Shown: positions 47,960-57,910, counted from the first letter of the stretch. The stretch is DNA of 62,825 nucleotides from Cohnella rhizoplanae (GCF_948329515.1 NZ_CAOJCN010000029.1:1-62825); one strand, 5' to 3'. Notes: generated from the sequence alone by a model not told the origin. A program made the numbers and translations.

Positions 47960-50692
47960 ATGAATAGACCGATTTTATCGACGAAATTGTACATTCCCGT
48001 CTCCCGGTCCAAGCTTGTTCCCCGTAAGCGTCTGATGGAGCGGCTAAGCGAGGGCCTCGACCGCCGCAAGCTCACGCTCGTCTCCGCCTCCGCCGGCTTC
48101 GGCAAGACGACGCTGGTCGGCGAATGGGCCGCCCGCTGCGGCCGGCCTGCCGCCTGGCTGTCCCTGGACGAAGGGGATAACGAGGGCGCGAGCTTTTTGA
48201 CGCACCTCGCCGCCGCCGTCAACAAAATCTCCGAGTCGGCCGGGCAGGCCGCTATCGGCGCGCTCGAAGCGTCGCAGACGCCGTCTTCCGAAGCCATTTT
48301 GACGACGCTGCTCAATGCCGTATCGGCCCTCCCGTACGCGTTCGTATTGGTCCTCGACGATTACCACGTCATTCATGCCGAGCGCATTCACGCCTCCGTT
48401 GCCTTCCTGCTCGAGCATCTGCCGCAGCAGATGCATCTCGTCGTCGTGACCCGCGAGGATCCGCGGCTCCCGCTGAGCCGGCTGCGCGCCGGCGGTCATC
48501 TGACCGAATTGCGTGCAGCGGATCTGCGTTTTACCCCTGACGAAGCCGCCGCGTTTCTGGAGCGGGTGATGGGACTGGTCCTCGCGGCGGACAACGTCGC
48601 CGCGCTGGAGAGCCGTACCGAAGGCTGGATCGCGGGTCTCCAGCTTGCGGCGTTGTCGATGCAGGGCCGAGCGGACATACCGGCGATCATCCGGTCGTTC
48701 TCGGGAGACCACCGCTATATCGCGGATTACCTGGTCGAGGAGGTCCTGCGGCGTCAGCCTGGGCACATCCGCGACTTTTTGCTTCGGACCTCCGTGCTAG
48801 GCGGGTTGTACGGCCCGCTGTGCGATGCCGTGACCGGCCAGCAGGACGGCGCCGCGCGACTGGAGGCGCTGGAGCGGGGCAACTTTTTCGTCGTCCCGCT
48901 GGACGACAAGCGCCGCTGGTATCGCTACCATCATCTCTTCGCGGAGATGCTCGCCGAGCGTCTGAAGGCGGATCGGCCGCAGGAAGTCGCCGCGCTGCAC
49001 CTGCGCGCGAGCGCATGGCATGAGCGGTCCGGCTCGATGGCCGACGCGATCCGCCACGCCCTGGCGGCCGAGGATCATCCGAGGGCGGCGGACCTGATCG
49101 AGCTGGCCTGGCCGGCGATGCGCAGGGACAGACAGGGGCTGGCCGTGCTGCGATGGCTCAGAGCGCTGCCCGACGCGTCGATCCGCGGCAGGCCCGTGCT
49201 GAGCGCGGCGTATGCGTGGGCGCTGCTGGCCGGCGGCGAGCTCGGGGCCGTCGAAGGCCGGCTCCGGGACGCGGAGCGCTGGCTGGAGCGGACGGCGGAC
49301 CTGCAGGAGAGACCCGCGGGGATGGTCGTCGCGGACGAGGAGGAGTACCGGCATCTCCGCGCCACGATCGCCGGGTACCGGTCCGCGCACGCCCAGGTGC
49401 AGGGAGACATACCCGCCGCGATCGGCTACGCCCGGCAGGTGCTGGAGCTTGCGCACGAGGACGATCATCTTCGGCGCGGCGCGGCGTCGGCGCTGCTGGG
49501 GTTGGCGGCTTGGACGGGCGGAGAGCTGAAGACCGCGCACCGGATGTTCGCAGCCGGCATGGAGAGCGTCCGGCTGGCCGGAAATATCTCCGACGCGATC
49601 GGAGGCACGATCGCGCTGGGCGAGATTCTGATCGGCCAGGGGCGGCTGGGCGAGGCGATGCGCGCCTATGAGCGAGGCCTGCAGCTCGCAGCCGAGCACG
49701 GAGAGTCGGCTGGACGGACGGCGGCGGACTTATACGCCGGACTCGGCGAGCTCTGCCGCGAGCGAGGCGATCTGTCCGCCGCCAGGCAGCACCTTGCGAG
49801 AAGCGAGGAACTGAGCAGACGGGCCGGTCGCGCGGACAACGGGCATCGCTGGCATGTCGCGATGGCTCGACTGGCGATGGCGGAGGGAGATCCGGAGGGA
49901 GCCCTTGTCCAGATACGGGAGGCCGAGCGTCAGTACGCTGGCGACTTTTTCCCCAACGTCCGTCCGGTATCGGCATGGAAGGCACGGATCGAGATCGCGA
50001 TGGGCCAGTTGGACGCTGCCCTTCAATGGATGCGGGATCGCGGCCTGACGGACAACGACGATCTTGCCTATCTGCGCGAGTTCGAGCACATCACCGTGGC
50101 CAGGGCGCTGCTGGCCTGGCACCGGCGGGACCGTGCGGACCGGACGATCGCGGATGCCCGGGGACTGCTGGACCGGCTCCTCCATGCCGCGCAGACGGGC
50201 AAGAGAACCGGAAGCGCGGTAGAGATTCTCGTCTTGCAGGCGCTGGCTTGCGATCAGCAGGGCGACCTGCCTGCCGCGCTGGACAAGCTGGAGAGCGCCC
50301 TGGCTCTTGCCGGGCCGGAAGGTTACGTCCGCCTGTTCGCGGACGAAGGCAGGCCGATGGCGGACCTGCTGGAGGAAGCCTCCAAGCAGGGGATCGCCGC
50401 ATTCGATGCCGGTCGTTTGCTGGCCGCCTTCGGCGATAACTGGAGCGGCGCGCCGGCCAATGCTGTTACGCCTTCCGACCCGGCCAATCCCGCGGCGAGC
50501 ATGACGCTGAGCGATCGGGAGCGGGAGGTGCTGCGGCTGCTCCGGACCGACCTGGGCGGCCCGGACATCGCCCGGGAGCTGCACATCTCGCTAAATACCC
50601 TGCGGACGCATACCAAAAATATTTTCGGCAAGCTCGAGGTCAACAACCGCCGGGCCGCCGTCCGCCGGGCGGAGGAACTCCGTTGTTTCTAA
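47960..50692 (+). CDS. MalT/LuxR-type STAND ATPase transcriptional regulator (910 aa)
   Basis: The protein has the MalT layout. The N-terminal LSTKLYIP..R..LVPR..L motif leads into a STAND NTPase with Walker A SASAGFGKTTL at 42-52, Walker B VLVLDDYH near 130 and VTREDPRLPLSRLRA. A winged-helix region (GNFFVVPLDDKRRWYRYHHLFAEML) and a long TPR-like helical repeat domain (about 380-820) follow. The C-terminus is a LuxR HTH (LSDREREVLRLLRTDLGGPDIARELHISLNTLRTHTKNIFGKLEV). Such regulators turn on after inducer binding and ATP-driven oligomerisation. Targets are unknown; the AraC-ABC operon downstream is one option. Confidence 0.9.
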   Translation: MNRPILSTKLYIPVSRSKLVPRKRLMERLSEGLDRRKLTLVSASAGFGKTTLVGEWAARCGRPAAWLSLDEGDNEGASFLTHLAAAVNKISESAGQAAIGALEASQTPSSEAILTTLLNAVSALPYAFVLVLDDYHVIHAERIHASVAFLLEHLPQQMHLVVVTREDPRLPLSRLRAGGHLTELRAADLRFTPDEAAAFLERVMGLVLAADNVAALESRTEGWIAGLQLAALSMQGRADIPAIIRSFSGDHRYIADYLVEEVLRRQPGHIRDFLLRTSVLGGLYGPLCDAVTGQQDGAARLEALERGNFFVVPLDDKRRWYRYHHLFAEMLAERLKADRPQEVAALHLRASAWHERSGSMADAIRHALAAEDHPRAADLIELAWPAMRRDRQGLAVLRWLRALPDASIRGRPVLSAAYAWALLAGGELGAVEGRLRDAERWLERTADLQERPAGMVVADEEEYRHLRATIAGYRSAHAQVQGDIPAAIGYARQVLELAHEDDHLRRGAASALLGLAAWTGGELKTAHRMFAAGMESVRLAGNISDAIGGTIALGEILIGQGRLGEAMRAYERGLQLAAEHGESAGRTAADLYAGLGELCRERGDLSAARQHLARSEELSRRAGRADNGHRWHVAMARLAMAEGDPEGALVQIREAERQYAGDFFPNVRPVSAWKARIEIAMGQLDAALQWMRDRGLTDNDDLAYLREFEHITVARALLAWHRRDRADRTIADARGLLDRLLHAAQTGKRTGSAVEILVLQALACDQQGDLPAALDKLESALALAGPEGYVRLFADEGRPMADLLEEASKQGIAAFDAGRLLAAFGDNWSGAPANAVTPSDPANPAASMTLSDREREVLRLLRTDLGGPDIARELHISLNTLRTHTKNIFGKLEVNNRRAAVRRAEELRCF

Positions 50693-50807
50693 TGCCCGCG
50701 GACTTACCGGCCGCAAGCCGGGACAAGGTATACAGGGTTCGCGTGCTTTGGTAAGATAGGGAAGAAAAATCGGGCGTACCTCAACCACTCCAAAAGGCGG
50801 GAACTGC

Positions 50808-53024
50808 TTGAAAAAGATTCAGCCGATCCTTTTCATCAGAAACAGAACGAACTCCCTTTTCCTAAGGCTAATCGCGGGATTTCTCTGCATCGTCCTGCTG
50901 CTCGCCTCCCTGACCTTCTATTCCGTCTCCGAGTCCAAGAAAAACGTCAAGCACGAGGTCGTGAAGTATAACACCTCCCTGCTCGCCAACACGCGGGACA
51001 GCTACGAGAATCATCTGGATCTCATCAAGAAGCAGATGCTGCTGTTCTTTTCCGACGAGAAAATACTGCTGCTTCAGAGTAAACCCAGCAATACGCTCTA
51101 TCCGGAGATCGTGCGCGAGATCCAGCGATGGACGACCGTGCCTTATTACTATATTAACAATATCGTGTTCTTTTCGAAGAAGAACGACCTGGTGCTGGAG
51201 AGAGGGACGAGCACGAACGCCAAAGCGATGTTCGGCGTCTTCTCCATTAGCCGGGATTATCCGCTTGCGTTCTGGATGAGGCAGTTCGAGGAAAAGAGAA
51301 CGTTCCGCATTCTGCCCGCATCCTCCTTTTACTCAGAGATCTCGGAAGGCAGCCAGCAGCCGCTCGGAGAGATGATACCGGTCGTCATCAAAGGGCTGTA
51401 CAATCCGGACTTCATCATGATCGTGTACCTCAATGCCTCCAGGATGTACCAGGCGTTCCACCAGAGCGTAAACGAGGAACTGCTGATCTATGACGATGCG
51501 GGCAATCGCATGTTCGGAAGAACCGAAGGAGAGCCTTTTCTTTCTTTCGAGGATCTGCGGGGGATCGGCGATTCCGAAATGTTCGTGCGGGACGGAAAGT
51601 ATTACTTTGCGTTCAAGGGACAGGGTACCGGCTTCACGTACCTCAGCCGGGTACCCGTCGACCGGATCGCCGCCCAGACCCGGATCAATATTACCTTGCT
51701 CGCCATTATCGTGGCGGCCATCGCGCTCAGCGTCCTGTTCTCGTTTATGTTCGCCGCCCGAATCAACAACCCGCTCAAGCGGGTCATCGAATCGATCCGC
51801 GGCATGAACAGCGAGGGCGCGCCACTCCGTTCGAACATCAAGGAATTCGATATCATCAGCGGGCAGATTCACGGCAATCGGATGCTGACCCGGCAGCTGT
51901 CGTTTATGAACCACCTCAAGGCGATCCGCGGTCAAGAGTCCGAAGCGCCCAAGCTCGATTTTGCCGGCAAGCCGTTCGTTTTCCTCCTCTTCCAGATTCA
52001 GCCCGGCAGGAACGAGTCGAACTCGGCGGAGGTGATCCAGAACTGGGTGTATTACTTGAGAATTTTCATCGACAGCAAGCTCAAGCCCAAATTCCCCGAT
52101 TCGCTGACGTTCCAGATCGAACGGGATCAGATTCTGAGCCTGGTGTTCACGGAGAGCATGGAGAAGATCGGCGCGCTGCTCGGCGAGATGAAGACGGTGT
52201 TCGATCAGGACCGGGAGCACGGCATCATGACCATGGCCGTCACGTCCGCCTACTCCGATTCGAAACAGTTCACCGCCGCGTACGAAGAAGCCCAGGAGCT
52301 GGCTGGAGAGCGGCTGCTGACGGACGAGACGCAGATCATCTCAGAGCGGGTCGCCGCTCCGGTCGCGGTCGGCTTCTCGCCGGATCAGGAGAAGGAGCTG
52401 GAAGCGAACCTAAAGGCGGGGAACGCGGCGCAGGTGGCCGCGTTGATCGAGCAGCAGTTCGCCAAGTGGCACCGCAAACCGCCGACGGCTGTATCGCTCG
52501 TCCGGTTCGCGGAGACGGCCGCAGCCAAGATCAGAGGAATCGTGACGCCGTTCCCGCTGGATGCGGAGACCGTGGACGCCTTGCTGAGCCGGGAAGGGGA
52601 GCGGATCTCGCGCTGCAGTACGATCAAGGAGCTGGAGCTGCTGCTCGTCGGGTGGGTGACGGAGATCGCCCAGGCCGTCCGGGAGAAGAAGGACGAGAAG
52701 CACCCGATCACGACGCAGATCGCCGAGTATATCAACGAGCACTTGGCGGAAGAGATCTATCTGGACGTGCTGGCGGATAAATTCAAGATGAGCAGCGGGT
52801 ACTTGTCTTCCTACTTCAAAAACAAGACCGGGATGAATATCGTCGACTACATCAACGAGACCCGGATCAAAAAAGCGGCGGGCCTGCTGGACGACGACAC
52901 GCTGAAGATCCGCGAAGCGGCGGAGCAGGTCGGCTACAAGAACATCACGTCGTTCAACCGGATGTTCAAGAAGTACATGGGGCTTACCCCAAGCGAATAC
53001 AGGAAGCGGAACGAATCCATATGA
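50808..53024 (+). CDS. Membrane-bound AraC family regulator with extracellular sensor
   Basis: TTG start with AAAGGCGGG upstream; 738 residues. Membrane helices lie at about 19-40 and 298-318. Between them is an extracellular Cache-like sensor (about 45-290). A GGDEF-like linker-type region follows, and two AraC HTH units lie at the C-terminus (EIYLDVLADKFKMSSGYLSSYFKNKTG and KIREAAEQVGYKNITSFNRMFKKYMG). This one-protein design is common before Lpl/Ytc-type sugar transporters in Paenibacillus. It probably senses an extracellular sugar and activates the ABC operon starting at 53346. Confidence 0.9.
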   Translation: MKKIQPILFIRNRTNSLFLRLIAGFLCIVLLLASLTFYSVSESKKNVKHEVVKYNTSLLANTRDSYENHLDLIKKQMLLFFSDEKILLLQSKPSNTLYPEIVREIQRWTTVPYYYINNIVFFSKKNDLVLERGTSTNAKAMFGVFSISRDYPLAFWMRQFEEKRTFRILPASSFYSEISEGSQQPLGEMIPVVIKGLYNPDFIMIVYLNASRMYQAFHQSVNEELLIYDDAGNRMFGRTEGEPFLSFEDLRGIGDSEMFVRDGKYYFAFKGQGTGFTYLSRVPVDRIAAQTRINITLLAIIVAAIALSVLFSFMFAARINNPLKRVIESIRGMNSEGAPLRSNIKEFDIISGQIHGNRMLTRQLSFMNHLKAIRGQESEAPKLDFAGKPFVFLLFQIQPGRNESNSAEVIQNWVYYLRIFIDSKLKPKFPDSLTFQIERDQILSLVFTESMEKIGALLGEMKTVFDQDREHGIMTMAVTSAYSDSKQFTAAYEEAQELAGERLLTDETQIISERVAAPVAVGFSPDQEKELEANLKAGNAAQVAALIEQQFAKWHRKPPTAVSLVRFAETAAAKIRGIVTPFPLDAETVDALLSREGERISRCSTIKELELLLVGWVTEIAQAVREKKDEKHPITTQIAEYINEHLAEEIYLDVLADKFKMSSGYLSSYFKNKTGMNIVDYINETRIKKAAGLLDDDTLKIREAAEQVGYKNITSFNRMFKKYMGLTPSEYRKRNESI

Positions 53025-53066
53025 GTCGTCGGCCATTCGCCGCGAGAGCTAAGCCAACGTTAGGAA

Positions 53067-53096
53067 GGGAACCCCGAGGCCGGGGTTCCTTTTTTA
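53067..53096 (+). terminator. Terminator after the membrane AraC regulator
   Basis: GGAACCCCG-AGGC-CGGGGTTCC stem followed by TTTTTTT. Confidence 0.95.
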
Positions 53097-53345
53097 TAAA
53101 GGTTTAATGCCGGCGCAGCCGCCCGTTTTCGATGTAGGCTGTTTTTCAGATGCTGATATTATTCTTAGAAAAGCGTAAAGGAATTGCAATCTCGGAAGTT
53201 CAGAAGATATACGCGCCGGGCATCCGGCCGTAAGATTGGAGTACAGGTTGGCCGCTGCTGTTGAAAGCGAATTCGCCAACTTGCAGCAATGAACCGAACC
53301 GCAAGGGACCGAATCGCGAGAAGTAAAAAATCGAAAAGGGACGGT
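53097..53345. other. Leader region of the second ABC transporter operon
   Basis: About 250 nt without a gene between the terminator and the binding-protein start. It should hold an activator-dependent promoter; no consensus pair stands out. A GTTGGC/GCCAAC repeat (53247-53252, 53275-53280) may form a hairpin. Confidence 0.35.
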
Positions 53346-54920
53346 GTGTTCAAGGCTATGCAGAAAACAAACGACAGAAAAAGAATTTACAGTATTACCG
53401 CGTTATCGGCTGCCTTGCTGATGACGAGTACGCTTGCCGCGTGTTCCGGCAATAACGACAACAAGAACGCGCAGTCTCCTTCGGCGTCCGCTAGTCCGAG
53501 CGGTACGGCCAGCGCATCGGCAACTGCGGCTGCGCCGGAGCCGGCGACTCTGCGCCTGCTGACCGACCAGTCGCAAGCGTGGCCGGTCAAGCCGGATTGG
53601 GCGGTCTGGAAGTGGATCAAGGAAGCGACCAATATCGAGATCAAGCAAGAGCTGCAGACGGGACCCGAGTCGCTGCCCCTCGCCATCTCTTCGGGCGATA
53701 TGCCGGACCTGATGTCCGTGTTCCCGGGGGACGCGCAGAAGTATGGACCGCAGGGCGCCTTCCTGGACCTGTCCAAGCATCTCGACAAGATGCCTAACGT
53801 AAAGAAGTATCTGGAGGAAAGACCGACTGTCGCGCAACGGATGACCTCTCCGGGCGGGGAAATGTACCATATTCTCAACGACGGTGGCGGCGCGGGCAAC
53901 AATGTCGTTTACTTCTACCGAGACGATATTTTCGCCAAGCATTCGCTTCAAGTGCCGACGACCTGGGATGAGTTGTACGAAACCTCGAAAAAGCTGAAGG
54001 AGCTGTACCCTGACAGCTATCCGTTCGTCTTCCGTCACGGCATCGGCACTTTGAGATCCTTCGCTCCGGCGTTCGGCATCTACCCATGGTTCTATGAAGA
54101 GCCGGGCACCGAAAAAATTAAATTCGGCGTCGCCGATCCTAACTTCAAGAAGCTGGTCGAATATTTGAACAAGTTCTATAAGGACGGTCTGTTCCCGCCG
54201 GACTGGCTGTCCATGGACTACAAGGCCTGGACCCAGTTTATCACGACGAACAAGTCGTTTATCTCCATCCAGTTTATCGGTCAAATCGAAATCATGAATT
54301 CGCAGCTGAAGGACGGAGCGCATCTGAAGTTCATGGCGCCGCCGCTCGGCGCCGGCAGCCAGCCTTATCTCGCCAAGGCGAACTTCGAAGAATACGGCTT
54401 CGCCGTGTCCTCCAACACGAAAAACCTGGACGCCGCTCTCCGGTACCTCGACTTCATTTATTCCGAAGAAGGATCCGACCTGCTCAGCTGGGGCAAAGAA
54501 GGCGAGTCCTATACGATGGTAGACGGCAAGCGCAAGCTGCTGCCGCAATTCAAAGAGCCGAACGACCTCCGCAAGGAACTGGGCATGTTCACTACGGGCG
54601 CGGTCGGTCTGGCCAATATGGAATCTTCCCTGTCGCTGAGCAACGAGAACGAGCGGTACTCGTATGCCGAAGCGGAAAAGTACCAGTTCCCGACCATGAA
54701 CATCACGCCGCCGCTGACCAATGAGGAGAAGAGCGCCGTCGTTCTGATCGAAGAGCAGGTGCTCAAGCATTACGAAGCCTCGGTCGCCAAGTTCATCAAC
54801 GGCGAAACGCCGATGACGCAGTGGGACGCCTTTTTGGCCGAACTGGACAAAATGGGCGCGCAAAAATTGCTCGAGACGTACCAGGTCGCATTGGACCGCC
54901 TCAAAGCGAACTCGAAATAA
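53346..54920 (+). CDS. LplA/YtcQ-like extracellular solute-binding lipoprotein
   Basis: GTG at 53346 with AAAAGGG 5 nt upstream is chosen; ATG at 53358 is an alternative, and the open frame back to 53289 adds only a basic extension. The product is about 524 residues: a lipoprotein signal (ALLMTSTLAACSG), a Ser/Ala/Pro-rich linker, and a large family 1 binding domain of the LplA type (WPVKPDWAVWKWIKEATNIEIKQEL, SGDMPDLMSVFPG, YFYRDDIFAKHSLQVPTTWDELYE). These bind oligosaccharides. Regulated presumably by the AraC protein upstream. A GC-rich stem-loop separates it from the permeases. Confidence 0.9.
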   Translation: MFKAMQKTNDRKRIYSITALSAALLMTSTLAACSGNNDNKNAQSPSASASPSGTASASATAAAPEPATLRLLTDQSQAWPVKPDWAVWKWIKEATNIEIKQELQTGPESLPLAISSGDMPDLMSVFPGDAQKYGPQGAFLDLSKHLDKMPNVKKYLEERPTVAQRMTSPGGEMYHILNDGGGAGNNVVYFYRDDIFAKHSLQVPTTWDELYETSKKLKELYPDSYPFVFRHGIGTLRSFAPAFGIYPWFYEEPGTEKIKFGVADPNFKKLVEYLNKFYKDGLFPPDWLSMDYKAWTQFITTNKSFISIQFIGQIEIMNSQLKDGAHLKFMAPPLGAGSQPYLAKANFEEYGFAVSSNTKNLDAALRYLDFIYSEEGSDLLSWGKEGESYTMVDGKRKLLPQFKEPNDLRKELGMFTTGAVGLANMESSLSLSNENERYSYAEAEKYQFPTMNITPPLTNEEKSAVVLIEEQVLKHYEASVAKFINGETPMTQWDAFLAELDKMGAQKLLETYQVALDRLKANSK

Positions 54921-54938
54921 GAATTCGATCATATAGGG

Positions 54939-54964
54939 TCGGCCGCCCGTTCGCGGCGGCCGGC
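54939..54964 (+). other. GC-rich stem-loop between binding-protein and permease genes
   Basis: GGCCGCC/GGCGGCC-based stem with about 7-nt loop followed by TTTATAT. As at 33759, it probably stabilises the upstream mRNA or attenuates permease transcription. Confidence 0.6.
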
Positions 54965-54992
54965 TTTATATCCGATGGAAGGAGACCCGGCA

Positions 54993-55901
54993 TTGAAGCT
55001 ATCCATCCTAGGGCAAATCAGGCGCGATCGGATCTTCCTTCTGCTGCTGGCGCCCACGATTATCTTTTACGTCATGTTCCGGTACGTGCCGATGTTCGGG
55101 ATCGCCATCTCGTTCATGGATTATAACCTGTTCAGGGGCATTACGGGGAGCCCGTGGGTCGGGCTCAAATATTACCGGATGTTCCTGGAGAATCCCGACG
55201 CCAGAATCATTGTCAAGAATACGGTGCTTCTCGGGTTTTATAAGCTGCTGTTCGGCTTCCCGGCGCCGGTCATTCTGGCCTTGATGCTGAACGAAGTGCG
55301 AAACATGTTATTCAAAAGGTTTGTGCAAACGGTCAGCTATCTACCGTATTTCCTGTCCATCGTGGTCGTCGCCAGCATGATCGACATGTTCTTGTCGCCC
55401 AGCACCGGCTGGCTGAATCACGCCCTGCAGGACCTGGGATTCCCCGCCATTAACTTCTTGCAGGAGCCCGGCTGGTTCCGGACGATCTTCGTCAGTTCGG
55501 AAATTTGGCAGCAAGTCGGATGGGGCTCCATCATCTACCTGGCAGCCGTTACGACGATCGATCCGCAGCTTTATGAAGCGGCGAGAATGGACGGCGCGGG
55601 CCGGCTGAAGCAGATGTGGCACGTCACGCTTCCCGGAATCGCGACGACGGTCGCCATCATGTTCCTGATGCAGATCGGACAGATTCTCGAGATCAGCTTC
55701 GAAAAAGTATTCCTGCTGTCCAATGCGGCGACGTACGATACGTCGGATATCATCGGGACCTATGTATACCGGATTGGCCTCCTGCAAGGGAATTTCAGCT
55801 ACGGCGCAGCGATCGACCTGTTCATGGGCGTAATCGGATTCGCGCTGGTCTACGCGAGCAACAGGGTCAGCCGCAGATTCAGCGAGACCAGTCTATGGTA
55901 A
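54993..55901 (+). CDS. LplB/YtcP-type sugar ABC transporter permease
   Basis: The TTG at 54993 has GGAAGGAG 8 nt upstream and is preferred to ATG 54975, whose codon precedes the SD. The 302 residues have six membrane helices and the EAA loop (YEAARMDGAGRLKQMWHVTLPGI near 193-215). Typical LplB sequence FRYVPMFGIAISFMDYNLFRGI is near the start. It forms the channel with the next permease. No ATPase gene is nearby, so MsmX-type sharing is likely. Confidence 0.92.
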   Translation: MKLSILGQIRRDRIFLLLLAPTIIFYVMFRYVPMFGIAISFMDYNLFRGITGSPWVGLKYYRMFLENPDARIIVKNTVLLGFYKLLFGFPAPVILALMLNEVRNMLFKRFVQTVSYLPYFLSIVVVASMIDMFLSPSTGWLNHALQDLGFPAINFLQEPGWFRTIFVSSEIWQQVGWGSIIYLAAVTTIDPQLYEAARMDGAGRLKQMWHVTLPGIATTVAIMFLMQIGQILEISFEKVFLLSNAATYDTSDIIGTYVYRIGLLQGNFSYGAAIDLFMGVIGFALVYASNRVSRRFSETSLW

Positions 55902-55917
55902 AGGAGCGGAAGACGGA

Positions 55918-56784
55918 TTGAAACAGCGAACGGGTATTTTTGATATCGTGAATGTCCTGATTCTGGCTCTCTTTGCCTGCACCATGCTTTTTCCTTTCGT
56001 CCATATGGCGGCGGTGTCGCTTAGCTCCGCGGAATTCGTGGTCGGCAATCAGATCAGCATCTGGCCCAAGGGGATCAACTTCGACGCCTATACGGCCGTA
56101 TTAAGCGATGACCGAATTCTGACCGGGTACAGGAACACGCTCCTTTACGTCGTGCTCGGAACGACGTTATCTCTGATTGTCACGACGATGGGCGCCTACT
56201 CCCTATCGAGAAGAAACCTCGTCTTCGGCAGAACTTTCATGCTGATGATCGTGTTCACGATACTATTCTCAGGGGGCATGATCCCCACTTACCTCACGGT
56301 GCGCAATTACCATATGCTCGACACGATCTGGGCCATGGTGATCCCGAACCTCGTTACGGCCTTTAACCTGATCATCATGCGCACGTTCTTCCAGGGGCTC
56401 CCGAAGGAACTGGAGGAGTCCGGCAAGATCGACGGATTGTCCGACGCCGGAATCCTGACGCGGATCGTCCTTCCGTTGTCCAAGCCCGTGCTGCTCACGG
56501 TCATGTTGTTTTACGCGGTTCAGATCTGGGGCAATTTCTTCAGCGCCCTGCTCTATCTTCGGAATGCGGACCTGTATCCGCTGCAGGTGATCATTCGGAA
56601 TATCGTCATGATGGGCGTGATGTCGGATATCACGGTTAGCTCCGCCCTCGGAGACAAGGCGGTCGTGCTCGAATCGTTGAAGTACGCGGTCATTCTCGTC
56701 GGCACGCTGCCGATCCTGTTGTTCTACCCGTTCATCCAGAAGCACTTCATCAAAGGCGCCATGATGGGATCGGTCAAAGGGTGA
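55918..56784 (+). CDS. LplC/YtcP-type sugar ABC transporter permease
   Basis: TTG start behind AAAGGAGCGGAAG; 288 residues with six membrane helices. The EAA motif is ELEESGKIDGLSDAGILTRIVLPLSKP near 160-186, and the C-terminal end FIQKHFIKGAMMGSVKG is typical of the family. It lies 16 nt after the first permease and closes the operon. Confidence 0.92.
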   Translation: MKQRTGIFDIVNVLILALFACTMLFPFVHMAAVSLSSAEFVVGNQISIWPKGINFDAYTAVLSDDRILTGYRNTLLYVVLGTTLSLIVTTMGAYSLSRRNLVFGRTFMLMIVFTILFSGGMIPTYLTVRNYHMLDTIWAMVIPNLVTAFNLIIMRTFFQGLPKELEESGKIDGLSDAGILTRIVLPLSKPVLLTVMLFYAVQIWGNFFSALLYLRNADLYPLQVIIRNIVMMGVMSDITVSSALGDKAVVLESLKYAVILVGTLPILLFYPFIQKHFIKGAMMGSVKG

Positions 56785-56791
56785 GGAGGCG

Positions 56792-56816
56792 AAGGGGGGC
56801 CGCAAAAGCCCCCCTT
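56792..56816. terminator. Bidirectional terminator between convergent genes
   Basis: AAGGGGGG/CCCCCCTT stem with a 9-nt loop. There is no T-run, but the site lies exactly between convergent stops (56784 and 56821). Confidence 0.6.
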
Positions 56817-56820
56817 CCGC

Positions 56821-57819
56821 TTATGCCAACCGTGTCCAATCGAACAGAACGCCCATGGCCGAGCTTCGATCGCCCGTGAGCAAGCCGTAAGCTTCAGGCG
56901 CATCCAGCGGCGAATACCGGTGCGTGATCAGCGGACCGATATCCATACGGCCTTGAATGAGATAGCTTAGGAACAGCTCGGACATGGCGGGGTGGTTCCA
57001 GTCGCGGTAATTCTTGAGGGAATGCATGCCCAGAATCGATACGGCATCCGACACGACGTTCGGACCGAGCGTTTGTTGAGAGGGGACGGAAGTATCTCCG
57101 AGCAGCACGACGCGGCCGAACGGCTTGACCAGCAGGGTGGCCTGGGCGAGCACGGACGGATGGCCGGTCACGTCGAATACGACGTCCAGCATCTGGCCCG
57201 CCGTCGCCGCGCGGATCTCCTCTCTCGCGGCTCCCGCGTCCATGGCCAGCGGGCGGATGCCCGGAAGCTTGGGGAGCAGGTCCAGGCGGCTTGCGGCTGG
57301 ATCGATGGCGTAGAGCTCCTTGGCGCCAGAGAGATACGCGTACTGGGCGACCAGCTGGCCCAGCAGGCCGAGCCCGATGACGCCGACCGTTTCCCCTAGC
57401 TGCAGCTCAGCCCGCCGGACGCCAAGCTGCGTCGTTTTGGCCAGGCTCAGCCATAATCCCTGCTCGGCGCTGATTTCCTTCGGAAGAAGGTAGACGTCCC
57501 TGGCTTCGGCCTTGAAGTATTGCGCATGCGGATGCGCCGCGTTGACGCGGTCTCCTGCGCGAACGCCCGTCACTTCCGGACCGACCTCCAGCACCTCGGC
57601 AGTCGTCAGATAGCCGGGCTGGAAGGGGTACTTCACCCATTCCGACCAGTTGGTCCCCGCGTCGAATACGCCTCTCAGGCATTGCAGCTCCGTGCCGGTG
57701 CTGATGAGCGAAGCCACCGAGCGGCACAAGATCTCCGTTCGCCCCAGTACCGGGTCGAGCGGTTCTTTGCGTACCTCGACTCGCTGCGCTTCGGGAAAAA
57801 CGACGTTCCAAGATTCCAT
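56821..57819 (-). CDS. MDR-fold dehydrogenase lacking the catalytic zinc site
   Basis: The 332-residue protein has the MDR fold with GLGLLGQL near 149 for NAD(P). However, the zinc-binding GxCGTD region is replaced by SLISTGTEL, and the GHE motif and four structural cysteines are missing. This matches the zinc-independent oxidoreductases found with sugar genes and in bacteriochlorophyll/Gfo-Idh gene clusters. It may oxidise or reduce a sugar or inositol derivative. It lies between the ABC operon and an AraC regulator gene that is transcribed in the same direction 91 nt upstream. Confidence 0.82.
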   Translation of the reverse strand: MESWNVVFPEAQRVEVRKEPLDPVLGRTEILCRSVASLISTGTELQCLRGVFDAGTNWSEWVKYPFQPGYLTTAEVLEVGPEVTGVRAGDRVNAAHPHAQYFKAEARDVYLLPKEISAEQGLWLSLAKTTQLGVRRAELQLGETVGVIGLGLLGQLVAQYAYLSGAKELYAIDPAASRLDLLPKLPGIRPLAMDAGAAREEIRAATAGQMLDVVFDVTGHPSVLAQATLLVKPFGRVVLLGDTSVPSQQTLGPNVVSDAVSILGMHSLKNYRDWNHPAMSELFLSYLIQGRMDIGPLITHRYSPLDAPEAYGLLTGDRSSAMGVLFDWTRLA

Positions 57820-57910
57820 ATTACAGCCTCCTCTACCGGGCTTCTTCGCCCTGATGACTCGATTGTAGAGGGAACGGACGGGGAAACCCAGCGCCGTAAT
57901 TCAGCGATTG

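Noticed and set aside
53403..54932. Long minus-strand ORF (509 aa) opposite the second binding-protein gene
   Set aside because: Shadow of a clear lipoprotein gene; no start context and no recognisable domain.
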